In this document: positions 49,598 to 58,832 of the stretch, one piece after another
Numbering within the stretch: position 1 is the first letter of the stretch
Layout of the letters: the number at the start of each line of letters is the position of its first letter
Assembly (NCBI RefSeq): GCF_002752355.1
Contig: NZ_MRAV01000014.1
Span: 434,001 to 498,000, forward strand
Source: Leucobacter sp. OLIS6
GTDB taxonomy: Bacteria; Actinomycetota; Actinomycetes; Actinomycetales; Microbacteriaceae
Length of the DNA stretch: 64,000 bases
Reading direction: 5' to 3'
Made by a program: the position numbers and the translations under genes
Notes under the pieces: generated by a model
Database searches by the model: none
Seen by the model: only the letters and a program-made list of their open reading frames with translations
Told to the model about the DNA's origin: nothing

Positions 49598-50362
49598 TCA
49601 GTCGTCCGCTTCGAGCTCGGCCTGGACCTCGGGGGTCAGGTCGAAGTTCGTGAAGACGTTCTGCACATCGTCGCTGTCCTCCAGCGCGTCGATGAGGCGG
49701 AACACCTTGCGGGCGGTGTCGGCGTCGATCTCGACCTTGAGGTTCGGCACGAACTCGGCGTCGGCCGAGTCGTAGTCGATCCCCGCGTCGACGAGCGCGG
49801 TGCGGGCGCCGACCAGGTCGGACGCCTCGGTGAGCACCTCGAAGGCCTCGCCGTTGGGGGTCGGGTTGACCTCCTCGGCGCCGGCCTCGAGCACGGCGGT
49901 CAGCACGTCGTCCTCGGTGGTGCCCTCGGCGGGGACCACGATGACGCCCTTGCGCGCGAAGTTGTACGCGACGCTGCCGGGGTCGGCGAGGGTGCCGCCG
50001 TTGCGGCTGAGCGCGGTGCGCACCTCTGCCGCGGCGCGGTTCTTGTTGTCGGTGAGGCACTCGATCATGAGGGCGACGCCGTTGGGGCCGTAGCCTTCGT
50101 ACATGATGGTCATGTACTCGACGGCCTCGCCGTCGAGACCGGCGCCGCGCTTGATCGCGCGATCGATGTTGTCGCCGGGGACCGAGTTCTTCTTCGCCTT
50201 CTGAACGGCGTCGACGAGGGTCGGGTTGCCCGAGAGGTCGGCGCCGCCGATGCGCGCGGCGACCTCGATGTTCTTGATGTACTTGGCGAACGCCTTTGCG
50301 CGCTTCGCGTCGATGACGGCCTTCTTGTGCTTGGTCGTCGCCCACTTGGAGTGTCCGGACAC
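49598..50362 (-). CDS. yebC: YebC/PmpR-family protein (probable translation or transcription factor)
   Basis: 254-aa YebC/TACO1-family protein. The N-terminal [24 protein letters not shown] and the central [14 protein letters not shown] signature are clear. The family was annotated as DNA-binding regulators; work on bacterial and mitochondrial members also indicates a role in translation of proline-rich or pausing sequences. Gene order HIT-yebC-ruvC is conserved in actinobacteria. It lies 63 bp after the HIT gene. Confidence 0.94.
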   Translation of the reverse strand: MSGHSKWATTKHKKAVIDAKRAKAFAKYIKNIEVAARIGGADLSGNPTLVDAVQKAKKNSVPGDNIDRAIKRGAGLDGEAVEYMTIMYEGYGPNGVALMIECLTDNKNRAAAEVRTALSRNGGTLADPGSVAYNFARKGVIVVPAEGTTEDDVLTAVLEAGAEEVNPTPNGEAFEVLTEASDLVGARTALVDAGIDYDSADAEFVPNLKVEIDADTARKVFRLIDALEDSDDVQNVFTNFDLTPEVQAELEADD

Positions 50363-50425
50363 GGGAGCTCCTTCGATTCTCGATGTTTCAGGTTCTGGGG
50401 TGGCGGTCTCGCCGCCGTGGATCGG

Positions 50426-50989
50426 TCAGGCCTGAGCCTGTGGTCCAGGGTCCACTGGCCAGGCCGCGGCGACCCGCTCGCGCACGTCGCCGAGCAGCTG
50501 CGGCATGGCCTTGGTCTTCGCGATGATCGGGAAGAAGTTGGCGTCGGACGCCCACCGCGGCACGATGTGCTGGTGCAGGTGCGCGGCCACGCCGGCGCCC
50601 GCGATCGCGCCCTGGTTCATGCCGATGTTGAATCCGTCGCAGCCCATGACCTCGCGGGCGACCCGCATGGCGGTCTGCGTCAGCTCGCCGATCTCGGCGA
50701 CCTCCTCGGCCGTCGCCTCGTCGTAGCCCGACACGTGGCGGTACGGGCAGACCAGCATGTGGCCCGTGTTGTAGGGGAACAGGTTGAGCAGCACGTAGGC
50801 GGAGCGCCCGCGCGCCACGATCAGCGCGTCCTCGTCGCTGCGGGCGGGAGCCGCGCAGAACGGGCAGTCGGTGTGATCGGGCTGGCGATGATCGGCCACG
50901 TAGACCATACGGTGCGGGACCCAGAGCCGCTGCAGCTCGTCGGGCTCCCCGACCGCGGCGGTCGAGCTCAGGTCCTCTACTCGGTCCAC
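50426..50989 (-). CDS. HIT-domain nucleotide phosphorylase/hydrolase
   Basis: 187-aa histidine-triad protein. The triad [10 protein letters not shown] near residue 137 is the catalytic site, and CPFCAAP plus a downstream His suggest the zinc site of Ap4A phosphorylase-like HITs. [25 protein letters not shown] is the family core. It likely splits dinucleoside polyphosphates. GTG start at 50989 overlaps the thrS 3' end by 13 bp, and the two are commonly linked in actinobacteria, where Ap4A can arise as a side product of tRNA synthetases. Confidence 0.92.
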   Translation of the reverse strand: MDRVEDLSSTAAVGEPDELQRLWVPHRMVYVADHRQPDHTDCPFCAAPARSDEDALIVARGRSAYVLLNLFPYNTGHMLVCPYRHVSGYDEATAEEVAEIGELTQTAMRVAREVMGCDGFNIGMNQGAIAGAGVAAHLHQHIVPRWASDANFFPIIAKTKAMPQLLGDVRERVAAAWPVDPGPQAQA

Positions 50990-52974
50990 GCCGTCGACAC
51001 CTGCTCGTGGCTCCGGATCGCACCGGTGATCCGCTGGATCGCCTCGTCGACGGGGACGCCGTTCATCTGCGTGCCGTCACGGAAACGGAAGCTGACAGCG
51101 CCGGCGGCGCGATCCTCCTCGCCCGCGATGAGCTGGAACGGCACCTTCTCCTTGGTGTGGGTGCGGATCTTCTTCGGCATGCGATCGTCGCTGTGGTCGA
51201 CCTCGGCGCGCACGCCCTCCTCGCGGAGGCGCGCGATGATGCCGTCGAGGTACTCGCCGTACTGCTCGGCGACGGGGATGCCGACCACCTGCAGCGGAGC
51301 GAGCCACACCGGGAACGCGCCCGCGTAGTGCTCGAGCAGGATCGCGAAGAAGCGCTCGACCGAGCCCAGCAGCGCGCGGTGGATCATGATCGGCTGCTTG
51401 CGCGTGCCGTCGGCGGCCGTGTACTCGAGCTCGAACAGCTCGGGCTGGTTGAAGTCGAGCTGCACGGTCGAGAGCTGCCAGGTGCGGCCGATCGCGTCGC
51501 GCGCCTGCACCGAGATCTTGGGGCCGTAGAACGCGGCTCCGCCCGGGTCGGCGACGAGCTCGAGGCCCGATTCCTCGCCGACCTGGCGCAGAGTCTCGGT
51601 GGCGATCTCCCACTGCTCGTCGGAGCCCACGGACTTCTCGGGGTCGCGGGTCGAGAGCTCGAGGTAGAAGTCGTCGAGGCCGTAGGCGCGGAGGGTCTGG
51701 AACACGAACTCGAGCTGACGCTTGATCTCGTCCTTCACCTGCTCGTCGGTGACGTAGATGTGCGCGTCGTCCTGCGTGAGGCCGCGCACCCGGGTGAGGC
51801 CCGAGAGAGTGCCGCTCTTCTCGTAGCGGTAGACCGTGCCGAACTCCGCGAGACGCAGCGGCAGCTCGCGGTAGCTGCGCGCGCGGGCGCGGAAGATGAG
51901 GTTGTGGAACGGGCAGTTCATGGGCTTCAGGTAGTAGTCCTGACCCTGCTTGACCACGCGGCCCTCGTCGTCGACCACCTCGTCGAGGTGCATCGCCGGG
52001 AACATGCCGTCCTTGTACCAGTTGAGGTGCTGGCTGGTCTCGAACAGCGTGCCCTTGGTGATGTGCGGGGTGTTCACCACCTCGTAGCCGTTCTTCAGCA
52101 GCTCCGAGCGCATGAAGTTCTCGATCTCGTGCCGGATGATCCCGCCCTTGGGGTGGAACACGGCGAGACCCGATCCGATCTCGTCGGGGAAGCTGAACAG
52201 GTCGAGTTCGACGCCGAGCTTGCGGTGGTCGCGCTTCGCGGCCTCCTCGAGGCGGGTCTGGTACGCGCGCAGCTCGTCCTTGGTCGGCCAGGCGGTGCCG
52301 TAGATGCGCTGCAGCATCGGGTTCTTCTCGCTGCCGCGCCAGTAGGCGCCGGCCGAACGCATGAGGGCCCAGCCGTTACCGAGCATGCGGGTGTTCGGGA
52401 CGTGCGGTCCGCGGCAGAGGTCCTTCCAGCAGAGCTCGCCGGTCTTGGGATCGACGTTGTCGTAGATGGTGAGCTCGGCGCCGCCGACCTCGACACTTTC
52501 GCCGTTCTCGGCGGCGGAAGCATCAGTGCCGACGTTGTCGTCGCCGGTGGATCCGCCCTTGAGGCCGATGAGCTCGAGCTTGTAGGGCTCGTTCGCGAGC
52601 TCGGCCCGCGCCTCATCCTCGGTGACGACGCGGCGCACGAAGCGCTGCCCCTGCTTGACGATCTTCTGCATCTCGGACGAGATCGCCTTCAGATCCTCGG
52701 GGGTGAACGGCGTCTTCGGATCGAAGTCGTAGTAGAACCCGTCGGTGATGGGCGGGCCGATGCCCAGCGTGGTCTCGGGGTTGATGCGCTGCACGGCCTG
52801 CGCGAGCACGTGCGCGGCGGAGTGGCGGAGGATGTTCAGTCCGTCGGTGCTCTCGACGGTGATCGGCTCCACGGTGTCCGTCTCGGTGACCTCGGTCGCG
52901 AGGTCGCGGAGCTCGCCGTTGACGCGCATGGCGACGATCGAACGGTCGGTGAACAGGGAGAAGCCATCTGCCAC
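50977..52974 (-). CDS. thrS: threonine--tRNA ligase
   Basis: Charges tRNA-Thr. The 665-aa class II synthetase has a short N-terminal TGS-like stub (about 50 residues), the editing domain with [11 protein letters not shown] and CRGPHVPNT, the catalytic core ([21 protein letters not shown], motif 3 GSVERFF) and the C-terminal anticodon-binding domain. The GTG at 52974 gives [20 protein letters not shown]. The first TGS strand seems missing against E. coli ThrRS, a trait I recall in related genera. It starts the thrS-HIT-yebC-ruvC group. Confidence 0.96.
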   Translation of the reverse strand: MADGFSLFTDRSIVAMRVNGELRDLATEVTETDTVEPITVESTDGLNILRHSAAHVLAQAVQRINPETTLGIGPPITDGFYYDFDPKTPFTPEDLKAISSEMQKIVKQGQRFVRRVVTEDEARAELANEPYKLELIGLKGGSTGDDNVGTDASAAENGESVEVGGAELTIYDNVDPKTGELCWKDLCRGPHVPNTRMLGNGWALMRSAGAYWRGSEKNPMLQRIYGTAWPTKDELRAYQTRLEEAAKRDHRKLGVELDLFSFPDEIGSGLAVFHPKGGIIRHEIENFMRSELLKNGYEVVNTPHITKGTLFETSQHLNWYKDGMFPAMHLDEVVDDEGRVVKQGQDYYLKPMNCPFHNLIFRARARSYRELPLRLAEFGTVYRYEKSGTLSGLTRVRGLTQDDAHIYVTDEQVKDEIKRQLEFVFQTLRAYGLDDFYLELSTRDPEKSVGSDEQWEIATETLRQVGEESGLELVADPGGAAFYGPKISVQARDAIGRTWQLSTVQLDFNQPELFELEYTAADGTRKQPIMIHRALLGSVERFFAILLEHYAGAFPVWLAPLQVVGIPVAEQYGEYLDGIIARLREEGVRAEVDHSDDRMPKKIRTHTKEKVPFQLIAGEEDRAAGAVSFRFRDGTQMNGVPVDEAIQRITGAIRSHEQVSTAWTE

Positions 52975-53013
52975 TGGGGCACACTCCTTCGCAAGCGGGT
53001 GCGGATCGGGAAC

Positions 53014-53044
53014 GAACGGCGGTGCCGTTCACCCCACGATCCTA
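53014..53044 (-). promoter_or_regulatory. thrS promoter and leader hairpin
   Basis: A -10-like TAGGAT at 53044-53039 on the minus strand is followed by a short leader with a perfect 7-bp hairpin (GAACGGC 53014-53020 / GCCGTTC 53024-53030). No T-box sequence is present. AAGGAG about 12 nt before the GTG is the ribosome site. Confidence 0.4.
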
Positions 53045-53078
53045 CTGGGTCCGCCGCCGGGCACAGGCGAGCGCGGCG

Positions 53079-53363
53079 TCAGTCCCCCGTGCGCCGGGAT
53101 CCCACGGGCGCCGAGCCGGCCCGGCGCGATTCCTCCTCCGCAACCCGCTCCAATGCGGCGTCGGCCCGCTTCCGTCCCGCCCGCATCCAGACGATGCTGC
53201 CGACGAGCGGTACGAGCGCGATGAACGCGATCCAGAAGAACAGCTTGACGATGGAGATCACGGCGGTGCACTGACCGAGCGAGCGGATCGCGAACAGCGC
53301 GACGACGAAGTGCACGATCACGACCGTCCACCAGACCAGCTCGAAGACGAAGTCGGGATCCAT
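53079..53363 (-). CDS. small membrane protein (PLDc_N-like)
   Basis: 94-aa protein with two hydrophobic helices: one over residues about 5-27 (VFELVWWTVVIVHFVVALFAI, split here) and one over residues 36-56 with FWIAFIALVPLVGSIVW. This layout and the PLVGSIVW motif match the phospholipase D N-terminal-like two-helix domain found alone in many actinobacteria. The C-terminal 35 residues are charged. ATG 53363 is preceded by GGAGGGC. Function unknown. Confidence 0.72.
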   Translation of the reverse strand: MDPDFVFELVWWTVVIVHFVVALFAIRSLGQCTAVISIVKLFFWIAFIALVPLVGSIVWMRAGRKRADAALERVAEEESRRAGSAPVGSRRTGD

Positions 53364-53413
53364 GCCCTCCAGGCTACGGCACCCGTCGCCGCGCCCGGCT
53401 CCCGTACCAGACA

Positions 53414-53450
53414 TTGCTATGCATCGTAACTAGATGTTATGCTTCGTAAC
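53414..53450 (+). promoter_or_regulatory. leaderless promoter with twin TetR-type operators
   Basis: The -35 TTGCTA (53414-53419) and -10 TATGCT (53438-53443) are 18 bp apart, and seven bases after the -10 the ATG at 53451 begins, so the message is leaderless. Two copies of a 15-bp near-palindrome, GCTATGCATCGTAAC (53416-53430) and GTTATGCTTCGTAAC (53436-53450), cover the -35 and the -10. Centres are 20 bp apart, so both lie on the same DNA face. The TetR-type gene at the end of the operon is the likely repressor. Confidence 0.72.
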
Positions 53451-54266
53451 ATGAATGGATCTCTCATCGAAGTCGAGCGACCCGACGGACGCATCGCCGT
53501 CGAGGTCACCGGGCGCGGCCCGCTGGTGCTGTGCGTGCCCGGGATGGGCGAGAATCGCGCGTCGTTCCGCCACGTCGTCCCGCTGCTCGCGGATGCCGGG
53601 CACCGCGTCGCCGTCATGGACCTGCGCGGGCACGGCGACAGCTCCGCCGAGTTCTCGAGCTACGACGATCCCGCCACCGCGGGCGATCTGCTGGCGGTGG
53701 TCGACGCGCTCGATTCCGGCCCGGCGGCCGTCATCGGCAACTCCATGGGGGCTGCGGCCGCGGTCATCGCCGCCGCGGATCGCCCCGAGGCGATCGCGAA
53801 GCTGGTGCTCATCGGCCCGTTCGTGCGCGACCACGGCCCGGCCGGCCTGCGCACGCTCATGCGCCTGATGCTGTTGCGCCCCTGGGGCCCGACGGTGTGG
53901 CGCGGGTACGCGAGCTCGCTGTTCGGAGCGGTCCGCCCCGACGACCACGAAGAGCAGTTCGGTCGCACCATGGCGCTGCTGCGACGGCCGGGGCGCTGGC
54001 GCGCCTTCCAGGCCACCGTGCGCGAGGTCACCCACGCTCCGGCGGAGTCGGCGCTCCCCCACGTCGACGCGCCGACGCTCGTGATCATGGGCTCGCGCGA
54101 CCGCGACTTCCCCGATCCAGAGGCCGAAGCGCGCTGGATCGCCGACGCCCTCCACGGCGAGCACCGCATGATCCCGGGCGCCGGGCACTACCCGATGGCC
54201 GAGCAACCGGAGGCCGTCTTCGCCGAACTGCGCAGCTTCCTGAGCGCGGAGGCCTCGCATGGCTGA
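53451..54266 (+). CDS. alpha/beta-hydrolase
   Basis: 271-aa alpha/beta hydrolase fold protein. Nucleophile elbow GNSMGAA holds the Ser (near residue 100), the oxyanion region is VPGMGENRASF, the acid is in MGSRDRDFP, and the catalytic His in GAGHYPM. Possible roles are esterase, lactonase or C-C hydrolase. I prefer the ATG at 53451 because it sits seven bases after the -10; the in-frame ATG at 53439 would overlap the -10 box. It is the first gene of a two-gene operon with a TetR regulator, so its substrate may be the inducer. Confidence 0.88.
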   Translation: MNGSLIEVERPDGRIAVEVTGRGPLVLCVPGMGENRASFRHVVPLLADAGHRVAVMDLRGHGDSSAEFSSYDDPATAGDLLAVVDALDSGPAAVIGNSMGAAAAVIAAADRPEAIAKLVLIGPFVRDHGPAGLRTLMRLMLLRPWGPTVWRGYASSLFGAVRPDDHEEQFGRTMALLRRPGRWRAFQATVREVTHAPAESALPHVDAPTLVIMGSRDRDFPDPEAEARWIADALHGEHRMIPGAGHYPMAEQPEAVFAELRSFLSAEASHG

Positions 54267-54825
54267 ACGTCTCAACCGCGGCGCCGTCGTCGCCCGCGCC
54301 TCGGAGCTCGTCGACGAGATCGGACTCGATTCGCTCACGATCACGAAGCTCGGGCGCGCCCTCGGCATCGCTCCCCCCGGCGTCTACCGCCACGTCGCGG
54401 ACCTCGACGATCTGCGCAGCGCGATCGCGCAGCAGGCCGCGCACGACCTCGCCGCCGTGCTCACCACGGCCGGTTCCGGGCGCTCCGGCTCGGCCGCCCT
54501 GCACGGGATCGCCGACGGGCTGCGCCGCTGGGCCGAGCAGCATCCCGGGCGCCACGCCGCGCTGCAGATCGCGCCCGAACCGGGCGATGCGGACGGCCAG
54601 GCGGCCGCGGAACGACTGATCCGCGCGATCGCCGACGCGCTGCGCGAGTACGCGCTCGCGGGCGACGACCTGACCGACGCGATCCGCTTCGTCCGCAGCA
54701 CCGTGCACGGCTTCGTCGCGCTGGAGCTCGGCGGAGGGTTCAAGCAGGCCCGCGATCTCGACGCCACCTTCGATCGCATCGTGGACGCGCTCGACGGCGC
54801 GCTGAGCTCGTGGGGCGGCCGCTGA
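54259..54825 (+). CDS. TetR-family regulator (TetR_C group), probable autoregulator
   Basis: 188-aa regulator starting 8 bp inside the hydrolase gene. The N-terminal helix-turn-helix holds LDSLTITKLGRALGIAPPGVYRHV, split here as LDSLTITKLGRALG and IAPPGVYRHVADLDDL, the pattern of the TetR(C) class with WHG-like C-terminal domain. The C-terminal region has FVRSTVHGFVALELGGGF, typical of that group. Coupled translation with the hydrolase and the paired operators at the operon promoter make autorepression likely. Confidence 0.88.
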   Translation: MAERLNRGAVVARASELVDEIGLDSLTITKLGRALGIAPPGVYRHVADLDDLRSAIAQQAAHDLAAVLTTAGSGRSGSAALHGIADGLRRWAEQHPGRHAALQIAPEPGDADGQAAAERLIRAIADALREYALAGDDLTDAIRFVRSTVHGFVALELGGGFKQARDLDATFDRIVDALDGALSSWGGR

Positions 54826-54849
54826 TCCCGGCTCGCGCCGCCGCGCGCC

Positions 54850-55317
54850 TCAGCCGTAGATCATGCAGGTCTCCGTGCCGTGCGCCACGATGCGACCCCG
54901 CTCGTCGGTGATCGTGCCCTCCGCGAGCGCGGTGGAGCGACCGAGGTGGACCACGGTGCCGGTCGCGCGGAGCACACTGCCATCGGTGGGGACGGTTCTG
55001 AGGAAGTTGATCTTCATCTCCAGCGTCCCGTAGCGGACCCCGGCGCCGAGCCGGGAATGCACGGCGCACGCCATCGCCGAGTCGAGGACCGTCGCGTAGA
55101 TGCCGCCGTGCAGGGAGCCCAGGGGGTTCGCGTACTCGGGGCGCGCGGCGATCACGAACGTCGCCCGCCCCTCCTCGACCTCCTCGAGCTCCATGCCGAG
55201 GAACCGGCCGATGCTGGGACCGTGCTCCGGCGAATCGCGGACCGCGCGCAGCACCTCCAGACCGGTCATGGTCGTGGGATCGGGCGGGGTCGATCCCGCG
55301 TCGGTGCGGTGCGTCAT
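54850..55317 (-). CDS. PaaI-family hot-dog thioesterase
   Basis: 155-aa acyl-CoA thioesterase-like protein. The hot-dog active site is in NPLGSLHGGIYATVLDSAMA, with the catalytic region HGG and Asp, followed by LEMKINFLRTVPTDG. Members cleave acyl-CoA thioesters, often to free trapped CoA; the acyl group is unknown. Stand-alone, convergent with the TetR gene and divergent from the cyclophilin gene. Confidence 0.9.
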   Translation of the reverse strand: MTHRTDAGSTPPDPTTMTGLEVLRAVRDSPEHGPSIGRFLGMELEEVEEGRATFVIAARPEYANPLGSLHGGIYATVLDSAMACAVHSRLGAGVRYGTLEMKINFLRTVPTDGSVLRATGTVVHLGRSTALAEGTITDERGRIVAHGTETCMIYG

Positions 55318-55482
55318 CCTGAGCCTGCTCTCTGCGTCGAGGGTCCCGATCCGGCCACCCTATCCGCACCCCGCGACGCACCCGCATCGCGCCCACCACG
55401 CGAATCGGCCAGACTGGATCCCGCCCCACCGCGTCCCGAGCATCCGGCGCGCGGCCCCGTTCCCTCCCCCGAAGGACATCGC

Positions 55483-56157
55483 ATGCGTCTCCGTCTCGCC
55501 GCCCTGCCCGCGATCGCGGCCCTGCTCATCGGCCTCGCCGCCTGCAGCGCAGGCCCCGACGAATCGGCGCCCGCCGCTTCGCAGTCGGCCACGCCGACCA
55601 CCGCGTCCGCCTGCACCTACCCGAAGGACGGTTCGGCCGCGAAGCCGGTGACGCCGCCGCCCGCGGACCCGAAGACGGCGAAGGCCGCAACGCTCAAGAC
55701 CTCCGCCGGCGACCTGACCATCGCGCTCGACGGCGAGCAGGCTCCCTGCACGGTGAGCAGCTTCGTCTCGCTGATCTCGCAGCAGTACTTCGACCAGACC
55801 GCCTGCCACCGACTCACCACGAGCGGCATCTACGTGCTCCAGTGCGGCGACCCGACCGGCACCGGACGCGGCGGCCCCGGCTACACCTTCGCCGACGAGA
55901 CCGCACCCGGCATGAGCTACCCCGCGGGAACCGTCGCCATGGCGAACGCCGGACCCGACACCAACGGGTCGCAGTTCTTCCTCGTGTACGACGACAGCAC
56001 GAGCCTCCCGCCGAACTACACCGTGTTCGGGCACCTCGACGACGCGAGCCTCGCGGCGGTCAGAGCCGTCGCGAAGAAGGGCGTCGAGGGCGGCGGACCT
56101 GACGGGGCTCCCGCGCAGAAGGTCACGATCCTGTCGGCCTCCACGGCCGGAGCGTAG
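55483..56157 (+). CDS. cyclophilin-type peptidyl-prolyl isomerase lipoprotein
   Basis: 224-aa exported lipoprotein: N-terminal Arg, hydrophobic run, lipobox GLAAC (Cys21), a Ser/Thr/Pro-rich linker, then a cyclophilin domain with FVSLISQQYFDQTACHRL, GDPTGTGRGGPGYTF and MANAGPDTNGSQFFL. It should fold secreted proteins at the outer face of the membrane. ATG 55483 has GAAGGA 7 nt before it. It is followed 19 bp later by an unrecognised gene on the same strand. Confidence 0.94.
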   Translation: MRLRLAALPAIAALLIGLAACSAGPDESAPAASQSATPTTASACTYPKDGSAAKPVTPPPADPKTAKAATLKTSAGDLTIALDGEQAPCTVSSFVSLISQQYFDQTACHRLTTSGIYVLQCGDPTGTGRGGPGYTFADETAPGMSYPAGTVAMANAGPDTNGSQFFLVYDDSTSLPPNYTVFGHLDDASLAAVRAVAKKGVEGGGPDGAPAQKVTILSASTAGA

Positions 56158-56176
56158 CGGGCGCGAAACCGAGCCG

Positions 56177-57328
56177 ATGACCAGCCCCGCGCTTCCGACC
56201 CGCCTCTTCGATGCGCTCGCGCGCGGCGAACAGGATCCGATCGTCCGCGATCTCGCCTCGGCACTGGGTGAAGAACCGGTCGAGGCGCTGGAACGCTCGA
56301 TCGGCGTTCCCCCGATCCGCTCGAAGCACCTGCGATTCGCCTCGGGCGGCGAGCTCGTGTTCCACGACGGTGCGCTCGCCGCCGTGCTCCTCCACCTCGT
56401 GCCGACTCCGTTCGCGCCCCGGGGCCTCCGCCTGCAGGATTGGTTCCCCGATCTCGACAAGGATTCCGATCTCGACCGATTCAAGGCGGTCTTCGGCCCG
56501 AGCTGGCGGTTCGCGGGCGGTGGTTCCCGATACTTCCCCGTCACCGACGGCTTCGTTCGGCTCACGGTGCGCTCCGGGATCCTCGTCGGCGTGGTGGTAT
56601 CCGCGGAGGACCCGAAACTGATCTGCCGCCCCGAGGACGAGACCTGCGAGACCTGCGCGGATCTCCCGGTGCTCCGGCCCGACGACTCCCTCGACGTCAC
56701 GGCCACGATCGAGGTGCTCCGTGCCGCGGTCGCCGACGGGAGACTCAGGGAGGACTCCTCCCGGATCCCGCTCGCGGACCTGGCGCTGCTGCACGATTCC
56801 GGGCTCGGCGCCCCCGCGGAAGGCCAGGTCTCCTGCCGGAGCTGCGAGCGCGCGCTCTGCCTGGGCCTGCGACGGGATGCGGAGCCGATCCTCGCGTACC
56901 TGCCGTTCGACGTCGCGTGGCGGCGCCCGGCCCCGGAGATCCCACCCGTCGCTCTGTGGGGAGATGCAGCGCGGATCGCCGCGGAACGCGATGCGATGCG
57001 CTACGTCGACCACGAACCGGGACGCTGGTTCCTCGTCGCCCGGAACGGCGAGACCTTCCTCGACGTCCGCACGAGCGCCGGCCCGGTCGGCGACACCTCG
57101 GTGCTGATCCGGCTCGACGCGGACGAACTCGCCGCGTACGCGTCGGGCGAGCACGAGGCCCTCTCGGAGCTCGCCGAGCGCATCGATCGGAGTGCTCCGA
57201 CCGCGGAAGGGTCGCCCTACCGGGTCAGGGACCTGTACCGCGGGCCGGAAGCTCCGGGGCTCCGCGCCGCCGTCTCCGCCGCGATCGTCGATCGCACGTG
57301 GATCGCGGAGCAGCGCCGGGCGCGCTGA
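56177..57328 (+). CDS. unrecognised protein with two Cys clusters
   Basis: 383-aa cytosolic protein (no signal peptide or membrane segment). Residues about 50-140 read as beta-rich, with LRFASGGELVFHDGALAAVLL, SWRFAGGGSRYFPVTDG and VRLTVRSGILVGVVV; this pattern of short beta units resembles immunity-type or substrate-binding domains, but I assign no family. Two Cys groups, CRPEDETCETC (C-x6-C-x2-C) and CRSCERALC, are 65 residues apart and could bind one zinc. It lies 19 bp after the cyclophilin gene and converges on the three-gene operon at 57347-60040, with 18 bp between. Confidence 0.6.
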   Translation: MTSPALPTRLFDALARGEQDPIVRDLASALGEEPVEALERSIGVPPIRSKHLRFASGGELVFHDGALAAVLLHLVPTPFAPRGLRLQDWFPDLDKDSDLDRFKAVFGPSWRFAGGGSRYFPVTDGFVRLTVRSGILVGVVVSAEDPKLICRPEDETCETCADLPVLRPDDSLDVTATIEVLRAAVADGRLREDSSRIPLADLALLHDSGLGAPAEGQVSCRSCERALCLGLRRDAEPILAYLPFDVAWRRPAPEIPPVALWGDAARIAAERDAMRYVDHEPGRWFLVARNGETFLDVRTSAGPVGDTSVLIRLDADELAAYASGEHEALSELAERIDRSAPTAEGSPYRVRDLYRGPEAPGLRAAVSAAIVDRTWIAEQRRAR

Positions 57329-57346
57329 GACGCTCGAACGGTGCGC

Positions 57347-57943
57347 TCAGGCCTTCGCGCCGAAGCCCGCCGCGTCGATCGGCCACGCCCAGCTCGCGTC
57401 CGCGGTCTCCTGCTCGCGGAGCATGCTGCGTGCTCGGGACATCTCGCGCTTGGTGGTCGGCGCCAAGACCGACTGCGGGAACCACTCCCCGGGCAGGGCG
57501 TGCAGCGCGAGCGTCTCGATCGTGCCTCCGGGATCGATCGAGCGGATCACCAATACGACGAGCCCGCCGATCCGCCACCACGGCGGTCTCACTGCGGCCG
57601 GCAGCAGGGGCCCCGCCGCACGGAGTCTGCGCCCGTACCCCGCGTCGAGGTCGAGCTGCGGCTCGGCGTGGAAGAAGTCGCCGCCGTACCGGTGGACGCA
57701 GTACCTCCGCAGCCGATCGGCGTCCTCGGCCAGAATCCCCGGCTCTCCGGGCATCGTGCCCGCCCCGACCGGCGCTCCCGCGAGCGGGAAGATCGCATGC
57801 CGTCCGCGGTCAATGACCGGGAAACCGAGATCCGCCCAGTTCGGAGTCCGCCACTCGGGCTCGCCCTCGAGCGCTCGCAGGACCGCCGTCGCGTCCGAGA
57901 CGCGCAACACCGGCCGGGGCTCCGCGCCCTCCTCCTGACTCAT
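57347..57943 (-). CDS. unrecognised protein, paralogue of the frameshifted neighbour
   Basis: 198-aa protein with no known family. Its segment LALHALPGEWFPQS...TTKREMSR followed by SWAW matches the neighbour's LALHIVPASWVSG...VSKRRSRDW followed by RWAW, so the two are related. Its ATG overlaps the neighbour's stop in an ATGA, marking coupled translation. Aromatic-rich and without membrane segments. Last gene of a three-gene operon. Confidence 0.6.
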   Translation of the reverse strand: MSQEEGAEPRPVLRVSDATAVLRALEGEPEWRTPNWADLGFPVIDRGRHAIFPLAGAPVGAGTMPGEPGILAEDADRLRRYCVHRYGGDFFHAEPQLDLDAGYGRRLRAAGPLLPAAVRPPWWRIGGLVVLVIRSIDPGGTIETLALHALPGEWFPQSVLAPTTKREMSRARSMLREQETADASWAWPIDAAGFGAKA

Positions 57944-58832
57944 CGCCCCGCCGCCGCGACGAAACGCGTGAAGTACCGCCCGAGCCGTTCCCGTGCCTCG
58001 CTCGACAGCTCGGGGTGCCGATCGCCCATCACCGCCGCGACCTCGGCACCGATACCGTCGAGCGGCCGGGTCCAGTCCGGCTGGATCCGCATCGTCTCGA
58101 GCAGGAGCGCACGCACCGCGATCCGACCGGCTCCGCACGCGGCCTCGGAAGCGAAACCCGCCCGGGACTCTGCTTCGGCGGAGGCCGGGTCCTTCGCGAG
58201 GAACCGGACGACGGCATCGCTGAGGTCGATCCCGTCGAGCAGGCGCATTCGTTCCTCGTGCAGTGCGACCACCTCGGACCACGCCCAGCGGAGGTCGATC
58301 CCCTCGACCGCGACCCAGTCCCGAGACCGCCGCTTCGAGACTCCGATTGGCACACCAGACACCCAGCTCGCGGGCACGATGTGCAGCGCGAGCGACGTCG
58401 TCTGCCCGGCTTCGCCGTCGACGCGGACCAGTGCGAGGCCCGTCGTCTCGGAGTACTTCCAGACGTTGGCGCGCGTCGCCCCCGCGGTGCGGAGCGCAGC
58501 AAGGTACGAGGCGATACTCCGGTGTCCGGCCCCGCCCGAGCCCTCGCGTTCGCGTTCGGCGAGCTCGTCGAGCTCGTCGAGCGTGCGCCAGTTCCCCGCC
58601 CAGTGCAGCCCCGCTGACTGCAGCGCGGACCAGAGCGCATCGAAGCTCGGACGAGCACCGGGACATCGGCCTCCGCCCAGCCGTCGCCCACCGCGTCGAA
58701 CACGGCCGGAGGGGGTCCGCCCGCACGGGTCAGCGCGGTCCGTCCTTCCTCGGGGAGCATCGCGCCCGTCGCCGGAGTGCCCGCCGCGAACGCCGGGATC
58801 GGGTCGAGCATCAGCGAGCCGTGCGGCGTCAT
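57940..58832 (-). pseudogene. unrecognised protein with frameshift
   Basis: The coding signal changes frame near 58640-58665. The N-terminal part from ATG 58832 (MTPHGSLMLDPIPAF... to ADVPVLVRA) reads like a normal protein; after that, the natural sequence continues one frame over (FDALWSALQSAGLHWAGNW ... RYFTRFVAAAGR) to the stop at 57940. One missing base would restore about 297 aa. The start is trustworthy because it overlaps the upstream stop in an ATGA. Either a recent inactivating deletion or a sequence error. C-terminal half is related to the downstream gene. Confidence 0.7.

Noticed and set aside
52975-53078. T-box leader for thrS
   Set aside because: The GGGTGG-x-ACCGCG core is absent; only a 7-bp hairpin is present in about 60 nt of leader.
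58637-58665. Programmed -1 frameshifting in the unknown gene
   Set aside because: No slippery heptamer and no obvious downstream pseudoknot; a missing base is simpler.
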